46,167 nucleotides of DNA from JBBAEV01 sp041655735 (lineage in GTDB: Bacteria > Bacillota_I > Bacilli_A > RF39 > UBA660): contig JBBAEV010000004.1 of the NCBI GenBank assembly GCA_041655735.1, forward strand, positions 1-46,167. The letters are read 5' to 3'. Positions 33,488 to 41,193 of the stretch are shown here, piece by piece; position 1 is the first letter of the stretch, and the number at the start of each line of letters is the position of its first letter. Made by a program: the position numbers and the translations under genes. The notes under the pieces were generated by a model. It ran no database searches. It saw nothing but the letters and a program-made list of their open reading frames with translations, and was not told where the DNA came from.

Positions 33488-34612
33488 TTAATAAGTTTTT
33501 ATTGGTAAAATTAGTTGAATTAAATTATTATCATCTAAAGATTTTATAATTATAGGTTTTATTTCTCCATTTAATAATATTTTTATTTGCTCTGATTTTA
33601 TTGATTTTATTGCTTCCATCATATATCTAGCAGAAAAAGATATTTTAATATTATTTTTTTCTTTTTTATTTATATCTAATCTTTCTTCTACTTTCCCAAT
33701 TTCGGGAGCATTAGAACTAATAATTATCATATTATCTTTAGTTTCTAATTTAACAATATTTTTATCACGATCATTCATTAATAAAGATGCTCTATCAATC
33801 ACATTATAAAATTCTTCAGTATTACATATAATTTCTATTGAAAATTTTTCAGGAATTAATTTAGATGTATCTGGATATGTACCATTTAATAACCTTGTTT
33901 GAAATAGAATGTTATCAAATTTAAATAAAATTTTATTATTAAAAATATGAATTTCTATATTATTATCTTCTTCATCTAATATTTTAAATAATTCTAATAG
34001 GTTTTTACCAGGGACTATAATATTTATTAAATCATCATAATTTTTATTTAAATTTACTATTTTTTTCGACAAACGATATGAGTCTGTCGCAATACATTCC
34101 ATTATATTTTTAGATATTTTAAAATTTATTCCTGTTAATAATGGTCTAGTTTCTTGAGTAGATATCGAAAAAGATGTTTGCATTATAATATTTTTAAAAA
34201 CTTTTTTATTCAATAAAATTGGGTTCTTATTTTCTTCAAATTTTATGTTAGGATATTCATTAGGATCAATGCCATTTAAATTAAATTCTGTATTTTTAGT
34301 ACTAATTAATGTTTTTAACCCATCTATTACTTCTATATTTATAATTTCATTAGGAAGTTTTCTTATTATTTCTACAATATATTTACCTTGTAAAATAATT
34401 GCTCCTTCTTTTTCTACAGAATTAATATATTTATCTTTTTCAATAAAAGTTTGTATAGTAATATCACTATCACTACCTATTAAATACAATCCTTCTTTTT
34501 TTAAAATAAATTTAATTCCATTTAAAACTGGTATTAATGTTTTACTTGATAATGCTTTTGAAACATTATTCAATCCTTCTAATAAAATTTCTTTATTAAT
34601 AGAAAACTTCAT
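33488..34612 (-). CDS. dnaN: DNA polymerase III sliding clamp (beta)
   Basis: The beta clamp is a ring-shaped dimer that holds the polymerase on DNA. The 374-aa protein has three topologically similar domains: MKFSINKEILLEGLNNVSKA at the start, a second near RPLLTGINFKISKN and the C-terminal one with SARYMMEAIKSIKSEQIKIL; it ends LIQLILPIKTY, where the usual LPMR(T/P)Y has become LPIKTY. AAAGGAGG lies before ATG. It follows dnaA across a 154-bp AT-rich origin segment, as in Bacillus. Confidence 0.97.
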   Translation of the reverse strand: MKFSINKEILLEGLNNVSKALSSKTLIPVLNGIKFILKKEGLYLIGSDSDITIQTFIEKDKYINSVEKEGAIILQGKYIVEIIRKLPNEIINIEVIDGLKTLISTKNTEFNLNGIDPNEYPNIKFEENKNPILLNKKVFKNIIMQTSFSISTQETRPLLTGINFKISKNIMECIATDSYRLSKKIVNLNKNYDDLINIIVPGKNLLELFKILDEEDNNIEIHIFNNKILFKFDNILFQTRLLNGTYPDTSKLIPEKFSIEIICNTEEFYNVIDRASLLMNDRDKNIVKLETKDNMIIISSNAPEIGKVEERLDINKKEKNNIKISFSARYMMEAIKSIKSEQIKILLNGEIKPIIIKSLDDNNLIQLILPIKTY

Positions 34613-34766
34613 ATTAATAAAACCTCCTTTTTTATTTTTTAATTAATATATTTAATATTATTACTGTGAATATTGTTAATAATTCATATTTCACTTATAA
34701 AATAAATATAAATTAATTATTTTATTGTTAATCTAATTATTAATAACTTTAGTATTATACACAACA
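34613..34766. other. dnaA-dnaN gap, candidate origin unwinding segment
   Basis: The 154-bp gap is almost entirely A and T, with at least one DnaA-box-like sequence TGTTAATAA (34674-34682, TTATTAACA on the other strand) and a TGTGAATA at 34665-34672. In B. subtilis the origin is split by dnaA and unwinding occurs in this gap. The parallel is by position and composition; no unwinding element can be proved from sequence. Confidence 0.55.
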
Positions 34767-36110
34767 TTAATTTAATTTTCTTTTCAATACCTCAATAACT
34801 TCTTTTAATTGATTATTGCCTTTTAATTCCTTTTTTATTTTTTCAAAAGAATGAATTACTGTAGAATGATCTTTCCCTCCAAATTCTAAACCAATACGAG
34901 GATAAGATTCATCAGTTAAAATTCTTGATAAATACATAGCAATTTGTCGTGGTAAAGTTATTGAATTTAATCGTCTTTTTGATTTTAAATCATCTACAGA
35001 AACATTATAATACTCGGCTACAATGCGTTGTATTTTTTGAATATTGTTTTTAATTGACATTCCTTTATTTAAATAATCTTTTAAAGCTTCCATTGCAAGA
35101 TCTAAAGTTATATCTGATCCGCTCATCATCGCAGCATAAGCATATAATCTGGTAATTGCTCCTTCTAATTGTCTAATATCAGACTCACAATTATTAGCAA
35201 TATATTCAATAACATCATTGGGTATTTCTTTTATTAATCCTTGTATAGATACTTTTTTCTTTAATATTTCAATTCTAAGTTCAAAATCAGGTGGATATAT
35301 ATTAACTGTTAAGCCCCAATTAAATCTTGTACGTAGTCTTTCTTCTAATAATTTTAAATCATCAGGAGATCTATCAGATGATATAATTATCTGTTTGTTA
35401 CCATCATATAAATTATTGAATGTGTGGAAAAATTCTTTTTGTGTTTCAGTACACCCAGCTAAAAATTGAATATCATCAACAATTAGTACATCAACATTAC
35501 GATATTTATTTTTAAAGTAATCTATATAATCTAAACTGTTTCCATTATAACTCTTTTTTGATAAACCAACAAAATCACTTATAAATTTTTCACTCGTTGT
35601 ATAAAGAACTGTTTTTTTAGAATTATTTATAACATAATTACCTATTGCTTGCATTAAATGTGTTTTACCTAATCCACTTTTTCCATATAAAAATAACGGG
35701 TTATATATTTTTCCAGGATTTTGAGCTACTGCTAAAGCTGCAGCTTGGGCAAATTTATTACTATTACCTACTACGAAATTATCAAAATTATATTTATTAT
35801 TTAAATTAGAATCTTCTATTTTATTATAAATATTTTCATTCTTTTCTATTTCATTTTTTATAGAATTCTGTGTTAAGATAAATTCAATTTCAAAATTTGT
35901 TCCGGTTATATCATTAAATGTTGCTTCAATAATATCAATATAATGTTCATAAAGATGATTTATATTTGCTTGGGATTGAACCTTAACTATAGCTTTGTTA
36001 GCGTTTAATTCAACAAGTTCTGTCTCTTTAAACCAAGTATCGAAAGCTAAAGAGGTAACCTGATTTTTAATATTATTTAAAAAAGAATCCCAGATATTTT
36101 TTATATTCAT
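34767..36110 (-). CDS. dnaA: Chromosomal replication initiator DnaA
   Basis: DnaA binds DnaA boxes in oriC and opens the duplex in its ATP form. The 447-aa protein has domain I (1-85, IWDSFLNNIKNQVTSLAFDTWF), a short variable linker (about 86-105), an AAA+ domain with Walker A GKSGLGKT (143-150), Walker B VLIVDDIQFLAG and arginine finger region EERLRTRFNWGLTV, and domain IV with the DnaA-box recognition motif GGKDHSTVIHSFEKI. AAGTGATGGG precedes ATG. Genes on both sides and DnaA-box clusters flank it. It lies on the left arm with its 5' end facing oriC, as in most Bacilli. Confidence 0.98.
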   Translation of the reverse strand: MNIKNIWDSFLNNIKNQVTSLAFDTWFKETELVELNANKAIVKVQSQANINHLYEHYIDIIEATFNDITGTNFEIEFILTQNSIKNEIEKNENIYNKIEDSNLNNKYNFDNFVVGNSNKFAQAAALAVAQNPGKIYNPLFLYGKSGLGKTHLMQAIGNYVINNSKKTVLYTTSEKFISDFVGLSKKSYNGNSLDYIDYFKNKYRNVDVLIVDDIQFLAGCTETQKEFFHTFNNLYDGNKQIIISSDRSPDDLKLLEERLRTRFNWGLTVNIYPPDFELRIEILKKKVSIQGLIKEIPNDVIEYIANNCESDIRQLEGAITRLYAYAAMMSGSDITLDLAMEALKDYLNKGMSIKNNIQKIQRIVAEYYNVSVDDLKSKRRLNSITLPRQIAMYLSRILTDESYPRIGLEFGGKDHSTVIHSFEKIKKELKGNNQLKEVIEVLKRKLN

Positions 36111-36398
36111 CCCATCACTTCCCCATACTAGCTCATTTATTACTTATATTCTATCGTAACATCACAAAAAATAAAAGTAATATTTTTGTTTTTTTCACAA
36201 TAAACAGGTTATAAACACAGTTATCAACAAAAAATTATAAGTGTTCTTATAAAAATGTATAGTTATCAACAATTTTCTCAAAAAACTGTTCACAAATAAA
36301 AAAATACTAATAACTTGTTAATAAGTAATCATTATTTTTGTGAATAATGTGAAAAACCATTATTATGTCTAATTTTTAATTGTTAATAATTTTAAATG
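36111..36398. other. Chromosomal replication origin oriC (DnaA-box cluster)
   Basis: The gap between dnaA and rpmH has no gene and many boxes close to the consensus TTATCCACA: TTATCAACA twice (36221-36229, 36263-36271), TTATAAACA (36209-36217), TTATTCACA read on the minus strand (36339-36347), TTATTAACA on the minus strand (36316-36324 and 36381-36389) and TTTTTCACA (36191-36199). Perfect TTATCCACA is absent. The divergent dnaA/rpmH layout and the switch of strand for all housekeeping genes here place the origin in this gap. The dnaA promoter is expected near its left end but no clear -35/-10 was found. Confidence 0.85.
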
Positions 36399-36428
36399 TT
36401 GACTTTTATAACCATTATTATATATAAT
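36399..36428 (+). promoter_or_regulatory. rpmH promoter
   Basis: TTGACT (36399-36404) and TATAAT (36423-36428) are 18 bp apart. About 32 bp downstream is the rpmH ATG with the SD ACAGGAGGTG. Confidence 0.75.
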
Positions 36429-36460
36429 GAAATAGCATTAATGAAACAGGAGGTGCTAGA

Positions 36461-36583
36461 ATGAAAAGAACTTACAAGCCAAATAAAAGAAAAAAAAGCA
36501 AAAAACATGGATTCTTTTCTAGATTGAAAAGTGGTATTTTATCGAAGAGAAGAAAAAAAGGAAGAAAAAAATTATCTAAATAA
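36461..36583 (+). CDS. rpmH: 50S ribosomal protein L34 (short, 40 aa)
   Basis: L34 is a small basic protein of the large subunit. The 40-aa sequence reads MKRTYKPNKRKKSKKHGFFS at the start and RLKSGILSKRRKKGRKKLSK at the end. Typical L34 has 44-47 residues with GFRxRMSTKNGRKVLARRRRKGR; here four residues of the central STKNGR segment are missing and the Arg residues there are replaced. The SD CAGGAGGTG is excellent. It is the first gene rightwards of oriC, with a promoter before and a terminator (36587-36610) after it. Confidence 0.95.
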   Translation: MKRTYKPNKRKKSKKHGFFSRLKSGILSKRRKKGRKKLSK

Positions 36584-36586
36584 ATC

Positions 36587-36610
36587 ATCACTGGTAAACA
36601 GTGGTTTTTT
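36587..36610 (+). terminator. Terminator/attenuator between rpmH and rnpA
   Basis: ATCACTG, loop GTAAA, CAGTGGT (one G-U pair) followed by TTTTTT. Such partial termination would let L34 be made at a higher rate than RNase P protein, which is on the same transcript. Confidence 0.65.
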
Positions 36611-36627
36611 AATATTGGGGTGATAGT

Positions 36628-36969
36628 ATGAAAAAAGAAAATATAGTTAAAAAAAACCATGAGTTTTCGAATATCATCAATAGTAATAATAAATTTCAAA
36701 ATCAATATTTCATTATATATATAAAAGAAAACAGGTTAAGCAAAACAAGATTTGGTATTTCTGTCGGAAAAAAAACAGGCAAGGCAGTAATTCGCAATAA
36801 AATAAAAAGACAAATAAGAAATATTCTTGATACTCAAAAAAAAGATTACCAAAATGGCTTTGATTGTATTATAATTATAAAGAAGGGCGTTTTAGTGTTA
36901 CAATTTAAAGAAATAAAACAAGAGTTAATAAAAGTACTTATAAAATCTAATGTATTGAGGAGAAGATAA
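36628..36969 (+). CDS. rnpA: Ribonuclease P protein component
   Basis: This basic protein binds the RNase P RNA and helps trim tRNA 5' ends. The 113-aa sequence has the conserved FGISVGKKTGKAVIRNKIKR (42-61) with the RNR-type motif RNKIKRQIR (56-64). GGGGTGATAGT lies before ATG, 45 bp after the rpmH stop. It ends 3 bp before yidC, the canonical rpmH-rnpA-yidC-jag order. Confidence 0.96.
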   Translation: MKKENIVKKNHEFSNIINSNNKFQNQYFIIYIKENRLSKTRFGISVGKKTGKAVIRNKIKRQIRNILDTQKKDYQNGFDCIIIIKKGVLVLQFKEIKQELIKVLIKSNVLRRR

Positions 36970-36971
36970 AA

Positions 36972-37895
36972 ATGAAGAGCAAAATTTTAAAGACAGTATT
37001 AATTATGTTTATGATTGTATTATTAACTGGCTGTACCAAAACTTTAAAAGACGAAAACAATAAAGTAATTATAAGTGATGAAACAGGAAGAAGTTTAACA
37101 GAAAATATATTATGTCGACCAACAGAAGAAAAAATATTAGAAAAATATATGGTGATAGACGCAAATAGATACACAAAAATACCAGAATGTGAAGATTTCA
37201 AAATCACTACAGGAGGGTATGAAGGGTTATGGACAAGTATTCTAGTAAAGCCGTTAGCTTTTTTAATATTGAAATTAGGCCAATTTTTTAACAATACAGC
37301 TTTAGGATTAATACTTGCCACATTAATAATAAGAATTATCGCAATACCAATTACTAAAAAAACCGCTATGCAATCTGAAAAGATGAAAAAAGCCCAACCT
37401 GAAATAGCACAATTAGAAAAAAAATATAAAGATAAAAAAGATCAAGCCTCGCTAATGCAAAAAAACCAAGAAATGTTAGCAATATATAAAAAGCACCACC
37501 TAAATCCTTTAAGTGGATGTATATTTGCATTGATTCAATTACCATTGTTTTTAGCATTTTTAGAAGCTATTAACAGAGTGCCTGCTATTTTTGAAGAAAG
37601 ATTTTTAGGCTTAAAAATGGGCATAACTCCATGGAACGCTATTAACAACGGACAATATTTTTATATAATAATTATAATTCTAATAATTGGTTCTACATAC
37701 CTATCATTTAAATTAAATGGAACAAATGGTGGCGGCGAACAACAAAAACAAATGCAAGGAATGATGAAATTTATGTTAATATTTATTTCCTTCATATCCT
37801 TCTCTTTACCAACTGCAATAGCAATATATTGGATTACTTCTAGTGTATTTACTATAGGTCAAAATCTAATAATAAAAAGAGGTAAAGTAGAATGA
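36972..37895 (+). CDS. yidC: Membrane protein insertase YidC/SpoIIIJ (lipoprotein)
   Basis: YidC/Oxa1 proteins insert and fold membrane proteins, alone or with Sec; SpoIIIJ is needed for forespore SigG activation. The 307-aa protein has a lipoprotein signal (MKSKILKTVLIMFMIVLLTG, lipidated C21). Five membrane segments follow, with ATLIIRIIAIPITKKTAMQS (catalytic R in the groove) and a charged cytoplasmic hairpin (QPEIAQLEKKYKDKKDQASL). PLSGCIFALIQLPLFLAFLEAIN and LPTAIAIYWITSSVFTIGQN contain further family motifs. Codons 24-70 (DENNKVIISDETGRSLTENI) form a polar external domain. GAGGAGAAGATAAAA precedes ATG. It overlaps jag by 4 bp. Confidence 0.96.
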   Translation: MKSKILKTVLIMFMIVLLTGCTKTLKDENNKVIISDETGRSLTENILCRPTEEKILEKYMVIDANRYTKIPECEDFKITTGGYEGLWTSILVKPLAFLILKLGQFFNNTALGLILATLIIRIIAIPITKKTAMQSEKMKKAQPEIAQLEKKYKDKKDQASLMQKNQEMLAIYKKHHLNPLSGCIFALIQLPLFLAFLEAINRVPAIFEERFLGLKMGITPWNAINNGQYFYIIIIILIIGSTYLSFKLNGTNGGGEQQKQMQGMMKFMLIFISFISFSLPTAIAIYWITSSVFTIGQNLIIKRGKVE

Positions 37896-38500
37896 TTAAT
37901 TATAAGTATGAAGGAAAAAACGAAGAAGAAGTATTAGAAAAAGCAGTAAAAGAATTGAAGGTTCAAGAAAATGATTTAATAATAAAAAAAATAGATAAAA
38001 AAGGCGGTTTTTTAAAAGGAAAAAAGATAGAGGCTATAGTGATAAAAAAGGATGATGTGGTTAATTATATAAAAGAATATTTAAATCAAACATTAACATT
38101 AATGGGTATTAAAGCTAATATAGAAGTTAAAAAAAGAGACGATAACATTAAAATATTATTATCTTCTAATCAAAATTCAATATTAATAGGCAAAGAAGGA
38201 AAAACGATAGAAGCTTTTCAAATTATTTTAAATCAAATAATATATAATAATATAGGAGCATATTTTAGAATATCTGTAGATGTAGGAGAATATAAATTAA
38301 AAAAACAAAAAAAGCTAGAGATAAAAATAAGAAAAATAGCATATAGCGTTTCCTGTAGTAAAGTTTCCGCTAAGCTAGATCCTATGAATTCATATGAAAG
38401 AAGAATAGTTCATACCGTTCTTTCTGAGTATAATGGTGTAGCAACAACAAGCGAAGGAGAAGAACCAAATAGATACGTAGTTATTAAACCAAAAGAGTAA
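37892..38500 (+). CDS. jag: SpoIIIJ-associated RNA-binding protein Jag (KhpB)
   Basis: Jag/KhpB is an RNA-binding protein linked to cell elongation and to the SpoIIIJ pathway. The 202-aa sequence has a Jag_N domain (MINYKYEGKNEEEVLEKAVK), a KH domain with the GxxG-like IGKEGKTIEAFQI (about 108-120) and an R3H domain with YERRIVHTVLSEYNGVATTS followed by GEEPNRYVVIKPKE. Its ATG overlaps the yidC stop (ATGA). It ends in an intrinsic terminator whose left arm includes the stop. Confidence 0.96.
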   Translation: MINYKYEGKNEEEVLEKAVKELKVQENDLIIKKIDKKGGFLKGKKIEAIVIKKDDVVNYIKEYLNQTLTLMGIKANIEVKKRDDNIKILLSSNQNSILIGKEGKTIEAFQIILNQIIYNNIGAYFRISVDVGEYKLKKQKKLEIKIRKIAYSVSCSKVSAKLDPMNSYERRIVHTVLSEYNGVATTSEGEEPNRYVVIKPKE

Positions 38501-38514
38501 AATTACTCTTTTTT
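38491..38514 (+). terminator. Intrinsic terminator after jag
   Basis: AAAAGAGTA / TACTCTTTT with a short loop followed by a T-run (TTTTTTATT). It separates rpmH-rnpA-yidC-jag from mnmE. Confidence 0.8.
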
Positions 38515-38528
38515 ATTGCCCGGGAAAT
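38515..38528. promoter_or_regulatory. Noc-binding site-like sequence, jag-mnmE gap
   Basis: ATTGCCCGGGAAAT differs at one base from the Noc consensus ATTTCCCGGGAAAT. It lies directly between the jag terminator and mnmE. Confidence 0.6.
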
Positions 38529-38566
38529 ATTTTTATAGTAATATATGAATCACAAGGAGAGTTATT

Positions 38567-39922
38567 ATGAATGATACAATCGCAGCCATTAGTACGGCTT
38601 TAGGAGTAGGAGCAATCTCAATAATAAGAGTAAGTGGGGAAGATGCTATTAATATTGTTAATAGTATTTTTAAAGGCGAGGACTTAACTAAACAACCTTC
38701 TCACACCATCCATTATGGTTATATAACAGACAAAAACAAGAAAGCTGATGAAGTTTTAATAAGCATTATGAAAGCACCTAAAACTTTTACGACTGAAGAT
38801 ATAGTTGAAATAAATTGTCATGGTGGAGTTGTTACTACTAATCAAATTCTAGAAATATTGCTAGATAAAGGAGTTCGTTTAGCGGAACCTGGTGAATTTA
38901 CTAAAAGAGCATTTCTTAATGGGAGGATAGATTTAACACAGGCAGAATCAGTTATTGATTTGGTAAACGCAAAAACAGAAATAGCTAAAGATATGGCTTT
39001 AAAAGGATTGATAGGAAATATTTACGATTTAGTAAAAAGGTTAAGAGATGAAATATTAAAAATATTATCTAATATTGCGGTAAATATAGATTATCCTGAA
39101 TATCAAGATGAAGAAGAAATTACAAGAGAATTAATAGGAAAAAAGATCAAAGATTATAAAACTAAAATAGAAACGATAATAAGTAACGCTAAAGAAGGAA
39201 GAATAATTAAAGAAGGAATAAAAACGCTAATAATAGGGAAACCAAATGTTGGGAAAAGTAGTTTACTTAATAAGTTAATTAATGAGGAAAAGGCTATTGT
39301 AACAGAAATTGCAGGAACTACTAGGGATATTGTGGAAGGCAAAGTTATTTTAGATGGTATAGAATTAAGTATTATAGATACTGCTGGAATAAGAGATACT
39401 AAAAATAAGATAGAGAAAATTGGTGTGGAAAAAACTAAAAAATTAATCCCTGAAGCCGATTTAATATTATTCTTACTTAACAACAATGAACAAATAAGTT
39501 CTAATGAATTAGATTTATTAAAGAAAACAAGTCATAAAAATGTTATTGTTATTATTAATAAAATAGATTTAAAAGAAAAAATAAACCCAAAAGAACTAAA
39601 AAATTATCCTATTATAAGAATGAGTGTTTTAAATAACGAGGGAATATCAGATTTAAAAAATAAAATAAAAGAACTATTTAATCTTGAACAAATACAAACT
39701 CAGGATTTAACTTATTTATCTAATGCTAGACAATTATCTATATTTAATGAAATCTTAGATATAATAGAAAGTATTCAGTTATCAATTAAAAATAATATAA
39801 CAATTGATATGATAGAAATAGATTTAAAAAGAATATGGATTTTATTAGGAGAAGTAATAGGGGAGACCTTTAATGATCAAATAATAAATGAAATGTTTAA
39901 AAACTTTTGTTTAGGAAAATAG
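38567..39922 (+). CDS. mnmE: tRNA modification GTPase MnmE (TrmE)
   Basis: MnmE with MnmG installs the 5-carboxymethylaminomethyl group at U34 of several tRNAs, using GTP and a folate. The 451-aa protein has an N-terminal folate-binding domain (IIRVSGEDA, EPGEFTKRAFLNGRIDLTQA), a helical domain, and the inserted G domain with G1 GKPNVGKS (224-231), G2 GTTRD, G3 DTAG (271-274) and G4 NKID. The C-terminal FCLGK (447-451) has the catalytic Cys (C448) of the usual CIGK. CACAAGGAGAGTTATT precedes ATG. The partner gene mnmG usually follows immediately but here is 5.9 kb away. Confidence 0.97.
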   Translation: MNDTIAAISTALGVGAISIIRVSGEDAINIVNSIFKGEDLTKQPSHTIHYGYITDKNKKADEVLISIMKAPKTFTTEDIVEINCHGGVVTTNQILEILLDKGVRLAEPGEFTKRAFLNGRIDLTQAESVIDLVNAKTEIAKDMALKGLIGNIYDLVKRLRDEILKILSNIAVNIDYPEYQDEEEITRELIGKKIKDYKTKIETIISNAKEGRIIKEGIKTLIIGKPNVGKSSLLNKLINEEKAIVTEIAGTTRDIVEGKVILDGIELSIIDTAGIRDTKNKIEKIGVEKTKKLIPEADLILFLLNNNEQISSNELDLLKKTSHKNVIVIINKIDLKEKINPKELKNYPIIRMSVLNNEGISDLKNKIKELFNLEQIQTQDLTYLSNARQLSIFNEILDIIESIQLSIKNNITIDMIEIDLKRIWILLGEVIGETFNDQIINEMFKNFCLGK

Positions 39923-39968
39923 AAGCATTTATTGACTTATAAAAAAACTACCATCCTGCATGAATTAG

Positions 39969-39997
39969 TACCCCATAGTAGACACAAATAAAAAACT
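39969..39997 (+). repeat. IS left inverted repeat
   Basis: TACC-CC-ATAGTAGACA-C-AAAT-AAAAAACT. It matches the reverse complement of the right end (TACC-TAG-ATAGTAGACA-G-AAAAT-AAAAAACT) with small indels and one substitution between TAGACA and the A-run. Confidence 0.8.
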
Positions 39998-40001
39998 GTT
40001 T

Positions 40002-40334
40002 GTGATAAAATTTACTAGATGGAGGTACTTTTTTTATAGCAAAAAAAATCAAGTGTTTAGAAAATATACAAATGAAGAACGTGAAAGAATTACACTAGAA
40101 TATATAAATCACAAAAGTGAAGGATTTCTCTTAAGAAAATATGGTGTTAGTCAAGGAACACTTAAGACTTGGAAACGTAAATATAAAAAGGATGGTCATA
40201 CAATTCCAAATAAAAAAGTCCGACAAAAAACAAGTGGTTTATTAGAAATAGATAGATTAAGATTGGAAAATGATATATTAAAAAATTTCAGGTCTTCCTC
40301 AAAGTATAACAAGAAGGAAAATAGCATTTATTGA
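40002..40334 (+). pseudogene. IS3-family orfA remnant (helix-turn-helix)
   Basis: The reading frame carries KYTNEERERITLEYINHKSE and the recognition-helix segment RKYGVSQGTLKTWKRKYKK, then a leucine-zipper-like LEIDRLRLENDIL, typical for OrfA of IS3-type elements. A good SD, GGAGGT (40021-40026), is followed by ATA where ATG would be expected, and the frame needs a shift to be read from it, so the start looks lost. The tail SSSKYNKKENSIY is not IS-like and results from a frame that leaves the coding sequence. I treat it as a relic. Confidence 0.75.
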
Positions 40335-41115
40335 AATTAATAAATCTAAGTCTAAAATAAGTTTATTATGTATTATTTTAAATATAAACAGAAAAACTTA
40401 TTATAAATATAAAAATACAATTGATAAAGATTATTATTATTCAGAAATTAAAAGGATATTTGAGGAAGGCCATGGAATGTATGGTTATAGAAGAATAAAA
40501 AAATCACTATTAGAACAAATAGGCTGGATTATCAATCACAAAAAGATATTAAGGATAATAAAAAAAGATAATTTAAAAGTCAGATATAAAGATATTTTTA
40601 AAACTAATTGGGTTAAAAAACATATTGAAGAGAATGTAAAACCCAATCTATTAAAAAGAAATTTTGAAGCAAATAAGTTAAATCAAAAATGGGTTACAGA
40701 TATCACTTATTTAATTCACGATAGAAAAAGAGCTTATCTATCTTCCATTATGGATTTGAATAGCAGAGATATTATTTCTTATAAAATAAGTTATAAAATG
40801 GATAATAAATTAGTTATATCAATTCTAAATGAAAAAATCTCAAAACAAAAAGATGTAACTGGAATAATATTACATTTCGATCAAGGATTCCAGTATACAT
40901 CTTACGAATATAAGCAAATCTACAAATTAAATGGTATTTTTATATTTATGAGTAAAAAATCCACTCCAGCAGATAATGCTCCAATAGAGAGCTTCCATGC
41001 TAATCTAAAGCGATAAACACTCTATTCACATAATATCACATCTTTAAAGAATTATATCTATTTTGTTAAAGATTGGATTAAGTTTTATAATACTAATAGA
41101 GTTCATCTTTCATAA
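40285..41115 (+). pseudogene. IS3-family orfB remnant (DDE transposase)
   Basis: The frame after orfA is +1, reading ISGLPQSITRRKIAFIEINK, then YYSEIKRIFEEGHGMYGYRR, QKWVTDITYL (first D), ILHFDQGFQYTS (second D) and ADNAPIESFHANLKR (catalytic E), the integrase core of IS150/IS3 transposases. In the intact frame from codon ATG 40477 it is stopped by TAA at 41014-41016 (after ANLKR), but the next codons TLYSHNITSLKNYIYFVKDW continue the family to 41115, so that stop is a mutation. The C-terminal tail is also lost. The frame relation to orfA is +1, not the usual -1, consistent with an extra indel. Confidence 0.8.
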
Positions 41116-41130
41116 AGAAAGATGAAAAAT

Positions 41131-41161
41131 AGTTTTTTATTTTCTGTCTACTATCTAGGTA
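41131..41161 (+). repeat. IS right inverted repeat
   Basis: AGTTTTTTATTTTCTGTCTA (41131-41150) and then CTATCTAGGTA. It is the partner of the left end. Confidence 0.8.
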
Positions 41162-41193
41162 TCATATTCGCATTGCCAGTAGTTTTTTATTGT

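Larger units (their letters stand above)
39966..41164 (+). mobile_element. Degenerate IS3-family (IS150-like) insertion sequence
   Basis: About 1.2 kb bounded by imperfect inverted ends (39969-39997 and 41131-41161) that share ATAGTAGACA and AAAAAACT. It encodes an orfA-like helix-turn-helix and an orfB-like DDE transposase, both broken. No convincing short direct target repeat is seen, so the exact ends may be a few bases off. It lies just after mnmE inside what looks like its terminator. Confidence 0.85.

Noticed and set aside
36287..36295. TGTTCACAA as a DnaA box
   Set aside because: Its reverse complement TTGTGAACA differs from TTATCCACA at three positions. It was left out of the box list.
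36947..37321. 124-codon minus-strand frame opposite yidC
   Set aside because: It is antisense to the conserved YidC coding sequence, and the product has no family features.
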